From: Flavobacterium anhuiense
GTDB taxonomy: Bacteria; Bacteroidota; Bacteroidia; Flavobacteriales; Flavobacteriaceae
Assembly (NCBI RefSeq): GCF_004151235.1
Contig: NZ_JUIV01000009.1
Coordinates: forward strand, 112,552 to 176,551
Length of the DNA: 64,000 nucleotides
Direction: 5' to 3'
Made by a program: the position numbers and the translations under genes
The notes under the pieces: model-generated
The model's database searches: none
What the model was told of the DNA's origin: nothing
The model's input: only the letters and a program-made list of their open reading frames with translations
In this document: positions 57,201 through 64,000 of the stretch, piece after piece
How positions within the stretch are numbered: the first letter of the stretch is position 1
Layout of the letters: every line of letters begins with the position of its first letter

Positions 57201-57386
57201 TTTGGCTACAGTCTACCAAAAGATTTACTGAAAAAATTAAGCATGGAAAGTTTCAGGTTTTATATCAGTGGTCAGAATCTATTGATTCTTGATGCGAAAA
57301 GCTTCACGGGAGTAGATCCTGAAAATGCAGGTTTTGGATATCCGCAACCAACAACTTTTACTGCTGGTCTTAATTTTACTTTATAA
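54285..57386 (+). CDS. SusC-like TonB-dependent transporter
   Basis: 1033 residues. Signal peptide, then a carboxypeptidase-regulatory-like domain ([39 protein letters not shown]), a TonB box-like NEVVVTGY, a plug ([59 protein letters not shown]) and a beta-barrel. It carries fructan oligosaccharides across the outer membrane. It lies after a 168-bp gap from GH32 and pairs with the SusD gene 14 bp on. Confidence 0.96.
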   Translation: [1033 protein letters not shown]

Positions 57387-57400
57387 TAAAAGATTTAAAA

Positions 57401-59092
57401 ATGAAAAAAATACTATATATAGCAGGATTTGCAGTGTTGGGTTTCTTTGCTTCCTGTTCCGATTTTTTAGAGAATGATCCACGTGGCGTGTTGTCAGAAA
57501 AAGATATTGTTACGCCTGAGAATGTTGAAGGATTTATGAATGCGGCTTATGCACAGTTAGGAAATGACCATTACGATTCTCCGTACAGTTTATGGCCGTT
57601 TGGGAATGTTCGTTCAGATGATGCCTACAAAGGCGGAAGCGGTACTAATGATATTCAGGATTTTCACTTTTTTGAAGTATCCAATAATATCCGTCCAGAT
57701 TTTGGAGAATTGGATAGTTTCTGGTACATCAGTTATGTTGGTGTTTCAAGAGCCAATAAAGCATTGAAAGCTTTAGAACAAATCTCAGAAGCCGATTATC
57801 CGTTGAAGAAAACACGAATGGCTGAAATGCGTTTTTTGAGAGGACATTTTTACTTCATGCTGAAAATCATGTTCAGAAATGTACCTTATATTACTGAGGA
57901 TATTGCAATAGAAGATTACAAAACAATTTCAAACAAAGCGCTTTCAAATGAAGAGCTTTGGAATAAAATCGCCGAAGATTTTCAGGCTGCAGCCGAAAAT
58001 TTACCCGATGCGCAACCAGAAATTGGCCGAGCGACTAAAAAGGCGGCTTATGCATATTTGGCAAAAACTAGATTGTATCAAGCATATACTCAAGATGAAA
58101 CGTTTAAAGTTACAGGAATCAGTCAGCAGCATTTGCAGGAAGTAATAGCTGCAACCGATAAAGTAATTGGAAAAGCGTCATTAGAACCTGATTTTGCCAA
58201 TAACTTTTTACCGGGAACTTATGAAAACGGGCCGGAATCTATTTTCTCGATTCAGTTTTCAGATAATGACGGAACGCTTTATGGAAGATTGAATTTTTCA
58301 GACGTTCTTTCTACACCGCAAGGTTTGGGCTGTTGTGATTTTCATAAACCTAGTCAAAACCTAGTGAATGCTTTTAAAACTGGAGCAAATGGTTTACCTG
58401 AGTTTGATACGTACAACAATGAAGATTTTGATTATAAAAATATAGATGCTAATACAGTTGATCCAAGATTGTATCATACTGTAGCAATGCCGGGATTGCC
58501 ATACAAATACGATCCTGAATTTCTATATGTTGAAGCTTGGGTAAGATCGCCTGGAACTTACGGTTATTATGCTTCTTTAAAAGAAAACGTGGCTCCAAGT
58601 TGCAGTTGTGTCGTAAATATCGATCCGTTTTACGGAAATTCTAAAAACAGAATTCAGATTCGTTATGCCGATGTGATTTTGATGCGTGCCGAAGCTTTGA
58701 TTGAATTAGGAAGACAATCTGAAGCTTTGCCGTTGATTAATGAAATCAGAAAAAGAGCGGCGCAGAGTACAGGAAGACTTCCGTATGTAAGCAACTTCAA
58801 AATTAGTACTTATGTTGACGGAAGCAATTGCAACTGGACACAGGATTTTGCCCGTAAAGCTTTGCGTTGGGAACGTCGTTTGGAATTGGCCATGGAAGGA
58901 AGCCGATTCTTTGACCTTGTTCGTTGGGGAATTACAGATCAGGTCATGAATGATTTTTACGCAAAAGAAAAAACAAAACGTACCTATTATCAGGATGCTT
59001 TTTTTGATGCACATAAAGAAGAATATTGTCCAATTCCGTTGAAGCAAATTAATTTCAGTCAGGGATTGTACAGACAAAATCCAGGTTATTAA
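57401..59092 (+). CDS. SusD-like glycan-binding lipoprotein
   Basis: 563 residues. Signal with FASC (Cys19). RagB/SusD landmarks: NVEGFMNAAYAQLGN, SRANKALKALEQI, EMRFLRGHFYFMLKIMFRNVPYITED, KKAAYAYLAKTRLYQAY, RYADVILMRAEALIELGRQSEALPLINEIRKRA, WERRLELAMEGSRFFDLVRWG. It forms the lid of the SusC transporter. Ligand should be fructan, from the locus context. Confidence 0.96.
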   Translation: MKKILYIAGFAVLGFFASCSDFLENDPRGVLSEKDIVTPENVEGFMNAAYAQLGNDHYDSPYSLWPFGNVRSDDAYKGGSGTNDIQDFHFFEVSNNIRPDFGELDSFWYISYVGVSRANKALKALEQISEADYPLKKTRMAEMRFLRGHFYFMLKIMFRNVPYITEDIAIEDYKTISNKALSNEELWNKIAEDFQAAAENLPDAQPEIGRATKKAAYAYLAKTRLYQAYTQDETFKVTGISQQHLQEVIAATDKVIGKASLEPDFANNFLPGTYENGPESIFSIQFSDNDGTLYGRLNFSDVLSTPQGLGCCDFHKPSQNLVNAFKTGANGLPEFDTYNNEDFDYKNIDANTVDPRLYHTVAMPGLPYKYDPEFLYVEAWVRSPGTYGYYASLKENVAPSCSCVVNIDPFYGNSKNRIQIRYADVILMRAEALIELGRQSEALPLINEIRKRAAQSTGRLPYVSNFKISTYVDGSNCNWTQDFARKALRWERRLELAMEGSRFFDLVRWGITDQVMNDFYAKEKTKRTYYQDAFFDAHKEEYCPIPLKQINFSQGLYRQNPGY

Positions 59093-59111
59093 TCTTTAAA
59101 GAATCAGCAAT

Positions 59112-60509
59112 ATGAAAAAAGCTTTAAATAAATATTGGACCAAAGTGTCTATAGTATTCGCAATGATTTTTATGATTACTGCTTGCGAAAATGGTTTTGA
59201 AACTGGCGGATTTGATGTGAGTTCGCCATCCAATGTGCTTTCATTCAAGTTAAACGGAGTTTCAGGAAGTATTGATCAGGCGACAGGTAAAATTACGGTT
59301 ATAATGCCTTACGGATCTGATATAACAGCCATAAAACCGGAAGTTGTTTTTGTCGATGGTGCAACTTCAAATCCGGAATTAAATTCGGCGATGAATTTTA
59401 CAAACCCGGTAAAATTTAGAGTGGTTAATGGTAATTTATATAAGGATTATACGGTAACCACAACCGTTTTAAGTCCGATTAAGAGTTTTACAATTAATGG
59501 CGTTGCAGCAACAGTAAACGACATTAGCAAAACGATTACCATGACGCTTCCAGAAAATACCGATTTAACAGCGCTAAAACCAGTAATTGAAACAACAGAT
59601 GGAGTTACGATTTCACCAGCATCAGGAGCAACAATTGATTTTACTAATGCTGTGACTTTTGTAATAACATCAAAGGGGAAAAGCGTTAATTATACGGCAA
59701 ACGTTGGAGTTCCAGTAACAGGATTAACCGTGGCGTTTTTAGGAACTGCGGCTGCAAGATCAGGAATTACAAATATGGATGAAGTTACGGCTTCAAATTG
59801 GTTGTTTGATAACTTCCCGGGAGCTAAATATATTTCTTTCGAAAGTATACAAAACGGTGCCGATTTAAGTGATATTGATGTGATTTGGTGGCATTTTGAT
59901 TCGGCTACAAATTTACCTTCTGTGGCTTATAATCCTAACGTTACTAATGCATTGAAAAATTTCAGAACAAATGGAGGAAACTTGCTTTTGACTTCTTTTG
60001 CTTCACAATATGTCGATGCTTTAGGAATTGTTCCGTCAGGAAAAGGACCGAATAATGTTTTTGGAGATTTTCTTCCAAACGGTTTTGTAGACGGAAATTC
60101 ATGGGGAATGTCATTCGTTGGTCATGAAGGCCATCCAATATTTCAAGGGTTAACCACTTTTGAAGCTGGAAAAGCCAATTTATTGCAAAGTGGAACTTTC
60201 AGATTAAACCACACAGCGTGGTGGTTTTTACCAGAATGGGGCGGATACAATAATGGAGAAGGTTGGAGAAACCAGACCGGAGGAACCAATCTGGCAAGTG
60301 AAGCGTGGGATAATGAACTTAACGGAAGGGTTACCATTGCAGAATTTCCAAATACAAGCAAAAATAAAAATGTAATTGTTATTTCTATGGGAGCTTACGA
60401 TTGGTACAATGAAACGAATAGTAGCGGAGTGCCAAGTCAGGCAAATGAGTTTATCACAAACATCAAACTGCTGACACAAAACAGTATCAATTATTTAGCA
60501 GCAAAATAA
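59112..60509 (+). CDS. Surface glycan-binding lipoprotein (DUF4960-type)
   Basis: 465 residues, lipobox ITAC (Cys25). Two tandem N-terminal DUF5018-like beta domains of about 75 residues (SFKLNGVSGSIDQATGKITVIMPYGSD and SFTINGVAATVNDISKTITMTLPEN). The C-terminal 260 residues (LTVAFLGTAAARSGI, VIWWHFDSA, NLLLTSFASQYVDALGIVP, WGMSFVGHEGHPIFQGL, HTAWWFLPEWGG) are DUF4960, the glycan-binding part. Same position as BT1761 in the B. thetaiotaomicron levan locus. Confidence 0.85.
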   Translation: MKKALNKYWTKVSIVFAMIFMITACENGFETGGFDVSSPSNVLSFKLNGVSGSIDQATGKITVIMPYGSDITAIKPEVVFVDGATSNPELNSAMNFTNPVKFRVVNGNLYKDYTVTTTVLSPIKSFTINGVAATVNDISKTITMTLPENTDLTALKPVIETTDGVTISPASGATIDFTNAVTFVITSKGKSVNYTANVGVPVTGLTVAFLGTAAARSGITNMDEVTASNWLFDNFPGAKYISFESIQNGADLSDIDVIWWHFDSATNLPSVAYNPNVTNALKNFRTNGGNLLLTSFASQYVDALGIVPSGKGPNNVFGDFLPNGFVDGNSWGMSFVGHEGHPIFQGLTTFEAGKANLLQSGTFRLNHTAWWFLPEWGGYNNGEGWRNQTGGTNLASEAWDNELNGRVTIAEFPNTSKNKNVIVISMGAYDWYNETNSSGVPSQANEFITNIKLLTQNSINYLAAK

Positions 60510-60530
60510 TCCACTTTGAATTTAATTAAA

Positions 60531-62087
60531 ATGAAATATAGAAATATACTCACAATTGCCTTTATTTTCTTTTCACTTGTTTCATGCAGTCAGGATGAAA
60601 ATTATATTGGAGGTTCTATTTCAGGAGGAAATTCTGAAATTACAAGTGTTTTTCCTGTTCCGCCAGCGCAATGGATGGGTACAACAGATTCCTATTATAG
60701 TGCAGGTTATACCGGAGATATTATGCCTTTTTTCGATAACGGAAAATTTCATATTTATTTTTTGCATGACGCACAGAATAAGCCTGCTGGAAAAGGATTT
60801 CACGATATTCATGAATACCAGAGCACAGATTTATCGCACTTTACCTATGAAGGTCAAACCATTCCGTATGGTACAACTTTGGAACCAGATTTTGCAATAG
60901 GTACAGGATCGGTTCTCAAAGTGGGTAATGTTTATTACTTTTATTATACAGGGCACAATGAAAATCTGCCTTTTGTCCAGTCGAATGCAAGAGAAAGTGT
61001 TTTATGCGCAACCAGCAGCGATTTGAAAAAATGGACAAAAGTTCCGTCTTTTAAGATTACAGCTCCGGCGGGATATTACAACTATGATTTCAGAGATCCG
61101 CACGTGTTTTATAATGATGAATTGAAAAAATATTCAATGTTAGTAAGTACGCAGACAGAACCTGGAAGAAAAGCCGTTTTGCTGCATTTTACAAGCGCAG
61201 ATCCTGCATCAGGAAAATGGGATGTTCAGGCTCCAATTTATACCACAACGCCTGAAGATAATTATCTGATGATGGAATGTGCGGATATTTTCAAAATGGG
61301 AAGCAATTGGTATTTGATTTTTTCTGAGAATTGGAGTGGCAACAAAGGAACGCACTACAGAATTTCATCGTCTATAAACGGTCCGTGGACAAAACCGGAA
61401 AAAGACAGAATCGACGGAGAATATTTTTATGCTGGAAAAACAGCTTCTGACGGGAATAAAAGATATGTTTTTGGATGGAATGCGAGAAAAACGCCTGAGA
61501 ATGATTTAGGAAACAAGGATTGGGCGGGAAATATGGTTATTCATGAATTGATTCAAAATTCAGATGGAACTTTAGGAACGCAATCGCCGAAATCGGTTAA
61601 GGATTTATTTTCGAAAAAGAATGCTACTGCAGAAGTAGATGCAATTTCATCAAATGCAACCGCTACTAATGGAACTTATTCTTTATCAGGAGAGGCAGAA
61701 AAAGCAATGGTTACTTTTAAAAGCGTTGGAAAGAAAGTCAAAATAAAAGCCGAAGTCACTTTAGCGAAAGCTAGCGGAACAACCGGATTTGTTTTTCATA
61801 CAAATGATACAGGAAGCTATTATAAAGTAGTTTTAGATATTGCTAATGCTAAAATAAGCGGTTATAATTCGGCTTCACAGGAAATGACACGCTTGCCATT
61901 TGCTTTTCAAATCAATACAAAATACACGATTGAAATAATTGCTGAAGGAAGTGTTGTAGTAGTTTATATTGACGGAAAAGTAGCACTTACCAACCGCATT
62001 TATGGAAGAGACAAAAACAAATGGGGTTTAATTGCTGAAGGACAAACGAGTACAATCTCAAATCTTCAGATAACCCAGCCTGAATAA
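60531..62087 (+). CDS. GH32-like surface glycosidase lipoprotein with altered N-terminal motif
   Basis: 518 residues from the ATG at 60531; lipobox LVSC (Cys19). The canonical WMNDPNG is absent: the matching place reads YTGDIMPFFDNGKFHIYFLHDAQ, with Asp63 as the likely nucleophile. FRDPHVFY gives Asp189 and MMECADIF gives Glu249. The C-terminal 180 residues are a lectin-like beta-sandwich (KVKIKAEVTLAKASGTTGFVFHTNDTGSYYKV). The position matches BT1760, the surface endo-levanase, but specificity is not provable. An upstream ATG at 60516 was rejected because it weakens the signal. Confidence 0.82.
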   Translation: MKYRNILTIAFIFFSLVSCSQDENYIGGSISGGNSEITSVFPVPPAQWMGTTDSYYSAGYTGDIMPFFDNGKFHIYFLHDAQNKPAGKGFHDIHEYQSTDLSHFTYEGQTIPYGTTLEPDFAIGTGSVLKVGNVYYFYYTGHNENLPFVQSNARESVLCATSSDLKKWTKVPSFKITAPAGYYNYDFRDPHVFYNDELKKYSMLVSTQTEPGRKAVLLHFTSADPASGKWDVQAPIYTTTPEDNYLMMECADIFKMGSNWYLIFSENWSGNKGTHYRISSSINGPWTKPEKDRIDGEYFYAGKTASDGNKRYVFGWNARKTPENDLGNKDWAGNMVIHELIQNSDGTLGTQSPKSVKDLFSKKNATAEVDAISSNATATNGTYSLSGEAEKAMVTFKSVGKKVKIKAEVTLAKASGTTGFVFHTNDTGSYYKVVLDIANAKISGYNSASQEMTRLPFAFQINTKYTIEIIAEGSVVVVYIDGKVALTNRIYGRDKNKWGLIAEGQTSTISNLQITQPE

Positions 62088-62110
62088 GAACAATAATAAA
62101 ATATTTTAGA

Positions 62111-63016
62111 ATGAATAACGGAAAAAACCTTAAGGCGGTGGCATACGGAGAGGTACTTTGGGATGTTTTTGCCAATGAAAAAAAGATTGGCGGAGCACCA
62201 TTGAATGTTGCCCTGCGAATGAAAACGCTGGGTTGCGAAGTAGCTATGATAAGCTGTGTAGGCAATGATGAAGACGGGAGAGCAATAAAAGAGCAAGTGA
62301 AACAACTGGGACTTGAAACGGATACAATCGTAGTTTCTGAAGATTTTCCAACTGGTTTGGTTAATGTTACCTTGAATGAGCGTGGATCGGCAACTTATGA
62401 AATCAGTTATCCGTCTGCCTGGGATAAAATTGAATTGAATGAATTGGCAAAAGCAACGGTAAAAGCGGCTGATGTTTTGATTTATGGAAGTTTGGTTTGT
62501 CGCGACGATGTTTCAAGAAAAGCTTTGGAAGAACTACTTCAGAACGATATTTATAAGGTGTTTGATGTGAATCTAAGAAAACCACATTATACCTATGAAA
62601 TTCTGAACCAGCTTATGCTATCGGCGGATTTTATAAAATTTAATGATGAGGAATTGCTTGAGATTGTGGGGACTATGGATTCTCCTTTTACAAGTCTGGA
62701 AGACAATATGCGTTTTATTGCAGAGAAGAACAAAGTGAGGGCCATGTGTGTCACTAAAGGAAAACACGGAGCTTTATTATTATGGGAAGGAAAAATTTAC
62801 GAAAACGGCGGTTATCCAATCGAAGTTGCCGATACGGTAGGTGCCGGTGATTCTTTCTTGGCTGCTTTAATCACTTCATTGTTAACCGAGAAAGATCCTC
62901 AGAATTCAATTGATTTTGCCTGTGCTGTAGGTGCGCTTGTTGCTGAAGCGCCTGGCGCAAATCCGGAAGTTCCAAATTCTAAGATTGAAAATTTAATGGC
63001 TGCAACTAAAATTTAA
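62111..63016 (+). CDS. Fructokinase, PfkB/ribokinase family
   Basis: 301 residues. AYGEVLWDVFANEKKIGGAPLNVALRMKTLG is the N-terminal PfkB signature; the C-terminal DTVGAGDSFLAALI holds the catalytic Asp and anion hole. Sequence is cytoplasmic. It phosphorylates imported fructose so it can enter glycolysis, like BT1757. It is last in the locus, 23 bp after the GH32-like gene. Confidence 0.93.
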   Translation: MNNGKNLKAVAYGEVLWDVFANEKKIGGAPLNVALRMKTLGCEVAMISCVGNDEDGRAIKEQVKQLGLETDTIVVSEDFPTGLVNVTLNERGSATYEISYPSAWDKIELNELAKATVKAADVLIYGSLVCRDDVSRKALEELLQNDIYKVFDVNLRKPHYTYEILNQLMLSADFIKFNDEELLEIVGTMDSPFTSLEDNMRFIAEKNKVRAMCVTKGKHGALLLWEGKIYENGGYPIEVADTVGAGDSFLAALITSLLTEKDPQNSIDFACAVGALVAEAPGANPEVPNSKIENLMAATKI

Positions 63017-63096
63017 GTTATTTACAAAAAGACTCATGGTATTTGATTAATTGCCATACCTGTTTTTTTGAAGTTAAGCCTGATATCAAAATGAAC

Positions 63097-63135
63097 ATGC
63101 CCCAAAAAGTTAGGCAATATTTGGGGCATTTTTTA
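63097..63135 (+). terminator. Stem-loop related to the IS-end remnant at 38813, with T tract
   Basis: ATGCCCCAAA and TTTGGGGCAT form a perfect 10-bp stem around the 13-nt loop AAGTTAGGCAATA, followed by TTTTT. The loop differs from that at 38822-38834 in two positions, while the stem keeps pairing, so the two are related copies. It lies 80 bp after the fructokinase stop and would end the fructan transcript. Confidence 0.6.
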
Positions 63136-63245
63136 GAAAAGAATCCGATTTTCCAAATAGAGAAATTATTTTGGTTAGTGTTTAATAAAACGCTGATTCT
63201 AAATTTGCCTAGCTTTTTATATAAACACTTCTTTTATTAATGGGG

Positions 63246-63305
63246 TATTTAGTGTCTGTCTTTCATTGGCTTTGTTAATTTGGTTTGGATGTCCTTTTGG
63301 GGATT
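63246..63305 (+). repeat. Copy B of the ~60-bp imperfect direct repeat
   Basis: TATTTAGTGTCTGTCTTTCAT at the start and GTCCTTTTGGGGATT at the end; aligns in the same direction with 47912-47972. The pair encloses the entire fructan locus, about 15.3 kb. Confidence 0.65.
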
Positions 63306-63505
63306 GTTACAAAAAAATATAAAAACTCAGTTGGTTTATGGTATTAAAATAATATGCAATTCTAGAGCTATTATCTATGATTTGAAAAGATTGTTATGAT
63401 TAAGGCAGAATTGTCTTTCTTTGGCTCTATGATTTTACTTTCTGTGATTTATACTTTTTATAAAATATCAGTGTAATGATAAAAAAGGAACCGTAATAGG
63501 CATAA

Positions 63506-63541
63506 AACAAAAGGCAGTGTAAATCTGCACTGCCTTTTGTT
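63506..63541. terminator. Bidirectional terminator hairpin
   Basis: AACAAAAGGCAGTG (63506-63519) pairs perfectly with CACTGCCTTTTGTT (63528-63541) over an 8-nt loop. The stop codon of the minus-strand membrane protein lies inside the stem. A/T tracts flank both arms. Confidence 0.8.
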
Positions 63542-64000
63542 ATGCTCTTAGACTGAATAATTTAATGCACAAGGGAATTAATGCGCAGGAAATGACAAGA
63601 AATATAATGACCCTGATATAATTGAGCGTCTGCCAAAGGGAAGTTCGTTTTGCAAGATCCTTTGCAAGTGAAGGATTTTCTGCTATTTTTTGAAAATCAA
63701 TGATGTTTGGTGCAAAATAGGAGAGCGTCCATGCTCTAACTGCAAAATGAGCAGCAAATAAAAGTAAAAGCCAGTTTCTAACGGGGTCAATTCTCCAGCA
63801 GAAAATAATGGCAAGGATAAAGGCGATTTCATGCAGAGAATGAAATATAATCCAGAAAACTTTCAGGCTAGCGCCTTTTCCATCCAGTAAAAGCTTAAAA
63901 TTTTCAGGTGCCGATTCGGTCCATTTAGGCACAAAAACCAGAGTTTCGAAAATCTGGGCTCCATTCATTAAAAAGTAGATAAGGGTGGTAATGCAGAGCC
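63540..64000 (-). CDS. Membrane protein, 5' end beyond the right edge
   Basis: At least 152 residues. From the ATG at 63968 the frame gives 142 residues with three clear helices (LKVFWIIFHSLHEIAFILAIIFCW, LLLLFAAHFAVRAWTLSYF, YIRVIIFLVISCALIPLCIKLF). Upstream of that ATG the same frame stays open to the window edge and reads LCITTLIYFL before MNGAQIFETL, completing another membrane helix. So the true start is probably outside the window. The family is not recognised. Confidence 0.65.
   Translation of the reverse strand, partial: LCITTLIYFLMNGAQIFETLVFVPKWTESAPENFKLLLDGKGASLKVFWIIFHSLHEIAFILAIIFCWRIDPVRNWLLLLFAAHFAVRAWTLSYFAPNIIDFQKIAENPSLAKDLAKRTSLWQTLNYIRVIIFLVISCALIPLCIKLFSLRA

Larger units (their letters stand above)
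63017..63539. other. Non-coding region after the fructan locus
   Basis: 523 bp. It holds an IS-like stem-loop (63097-63135), copy B of the ~60-bp repeat (63246-63305) and a terminator hairpin (63506-63541). A 65-codon frame from 63043 crosses the stem-loop and is not credited as a gene. Confidence 0.65.

Noticed and set aside
63043..63240. 65-residue frame after the fructokinase
   Set aside because: It runs through the IS-like stem-loop and lacks any protein-like pattern.

Overview
The window looks like the chromosome of a Flavobacterium-type Bacteroidota. It is AT-rich, has a SusC/SusD pair with a hybrid two-component sensor, has many lipoproteins with short lipoboxes, and its best promoter candidates match the Bacteroidota pattern TTG-N19-TAnnTTTG. 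No tRNA, rRNA, CRISPR array or intact insertion sequence was seen.

Layout. (1) 1-1839, minus: fdhD and the first 288 codons of a YdeP-type molybdopterin oxidoreductase that runs off the left edge. (2) 2056-32446, minus: about 30.4 kb of 20 tightly packed or overlapping genes forming an extracellular contractile injection system (eCIS; AFP/PVC/AlgoCIS-like). Transcription runs from the DUF4255 cap protein at 32446 through sheath, two tube proteins, LysM and VgrG-like spike parts, PAAR tip, gp25, two large baseplate proteins, a PKD protein and a tape measure to a cargo section: a nucleotidyltransferase-like protein, two glycosyltransferase-like paralogues, two DUF4157 (eCIS-core) proteins, a SUKH protein and a CHAP-type peptidase. 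It ends with the AAA+ ATPase. (3) 32887-38758, plus: a small membrane protein, two lipoproteins (one with seven WxNG repeats), an AraC regulator, an exported amidohydrolase and an ankyrin protein. (4) 39327-43302, plus: two DUF1254 lipoproteins and a putative outer-membrane barrel, behind tandem promoter-like repeats and a 22-bp palindrome. (5) 43917-47555, minus: an arsenic resistance operon arsR-GNAT-DUF6428-methyltransferase-arsC-acr3 with a promoter/operator overlap. (6) 48210-63016, plus: a complete fructan utilisation locus (sensor, sugar porter, GH32, SusC, SusD, surface glycan-binding protein, second GH32-like enzyme, fructokinase), flanked by a pair of ~60-bp imperfect direct repeats. 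(7) 63540-64000, minus: a membrane protein cut by the right edge.

Most interesting: the 1422-residue eCIS cargo protein ends in a candidate beta-beta-alpha metal nuclease and is followed 12 bp later by a SUKH-family (SMI1/KNR4) protein. SUKH proteins are classic immunity proteins against nuclease toxins. Such a pair suggests this particle may carry an anti-bacterial, or at least self-toxic, nuclease, whereas most described eCIS effectors act on eukaryotic cells. The nucleotidyltransferase plus duplicated DxD glycosyltransferase-like genes inside the cargo section are a second unexplained module.
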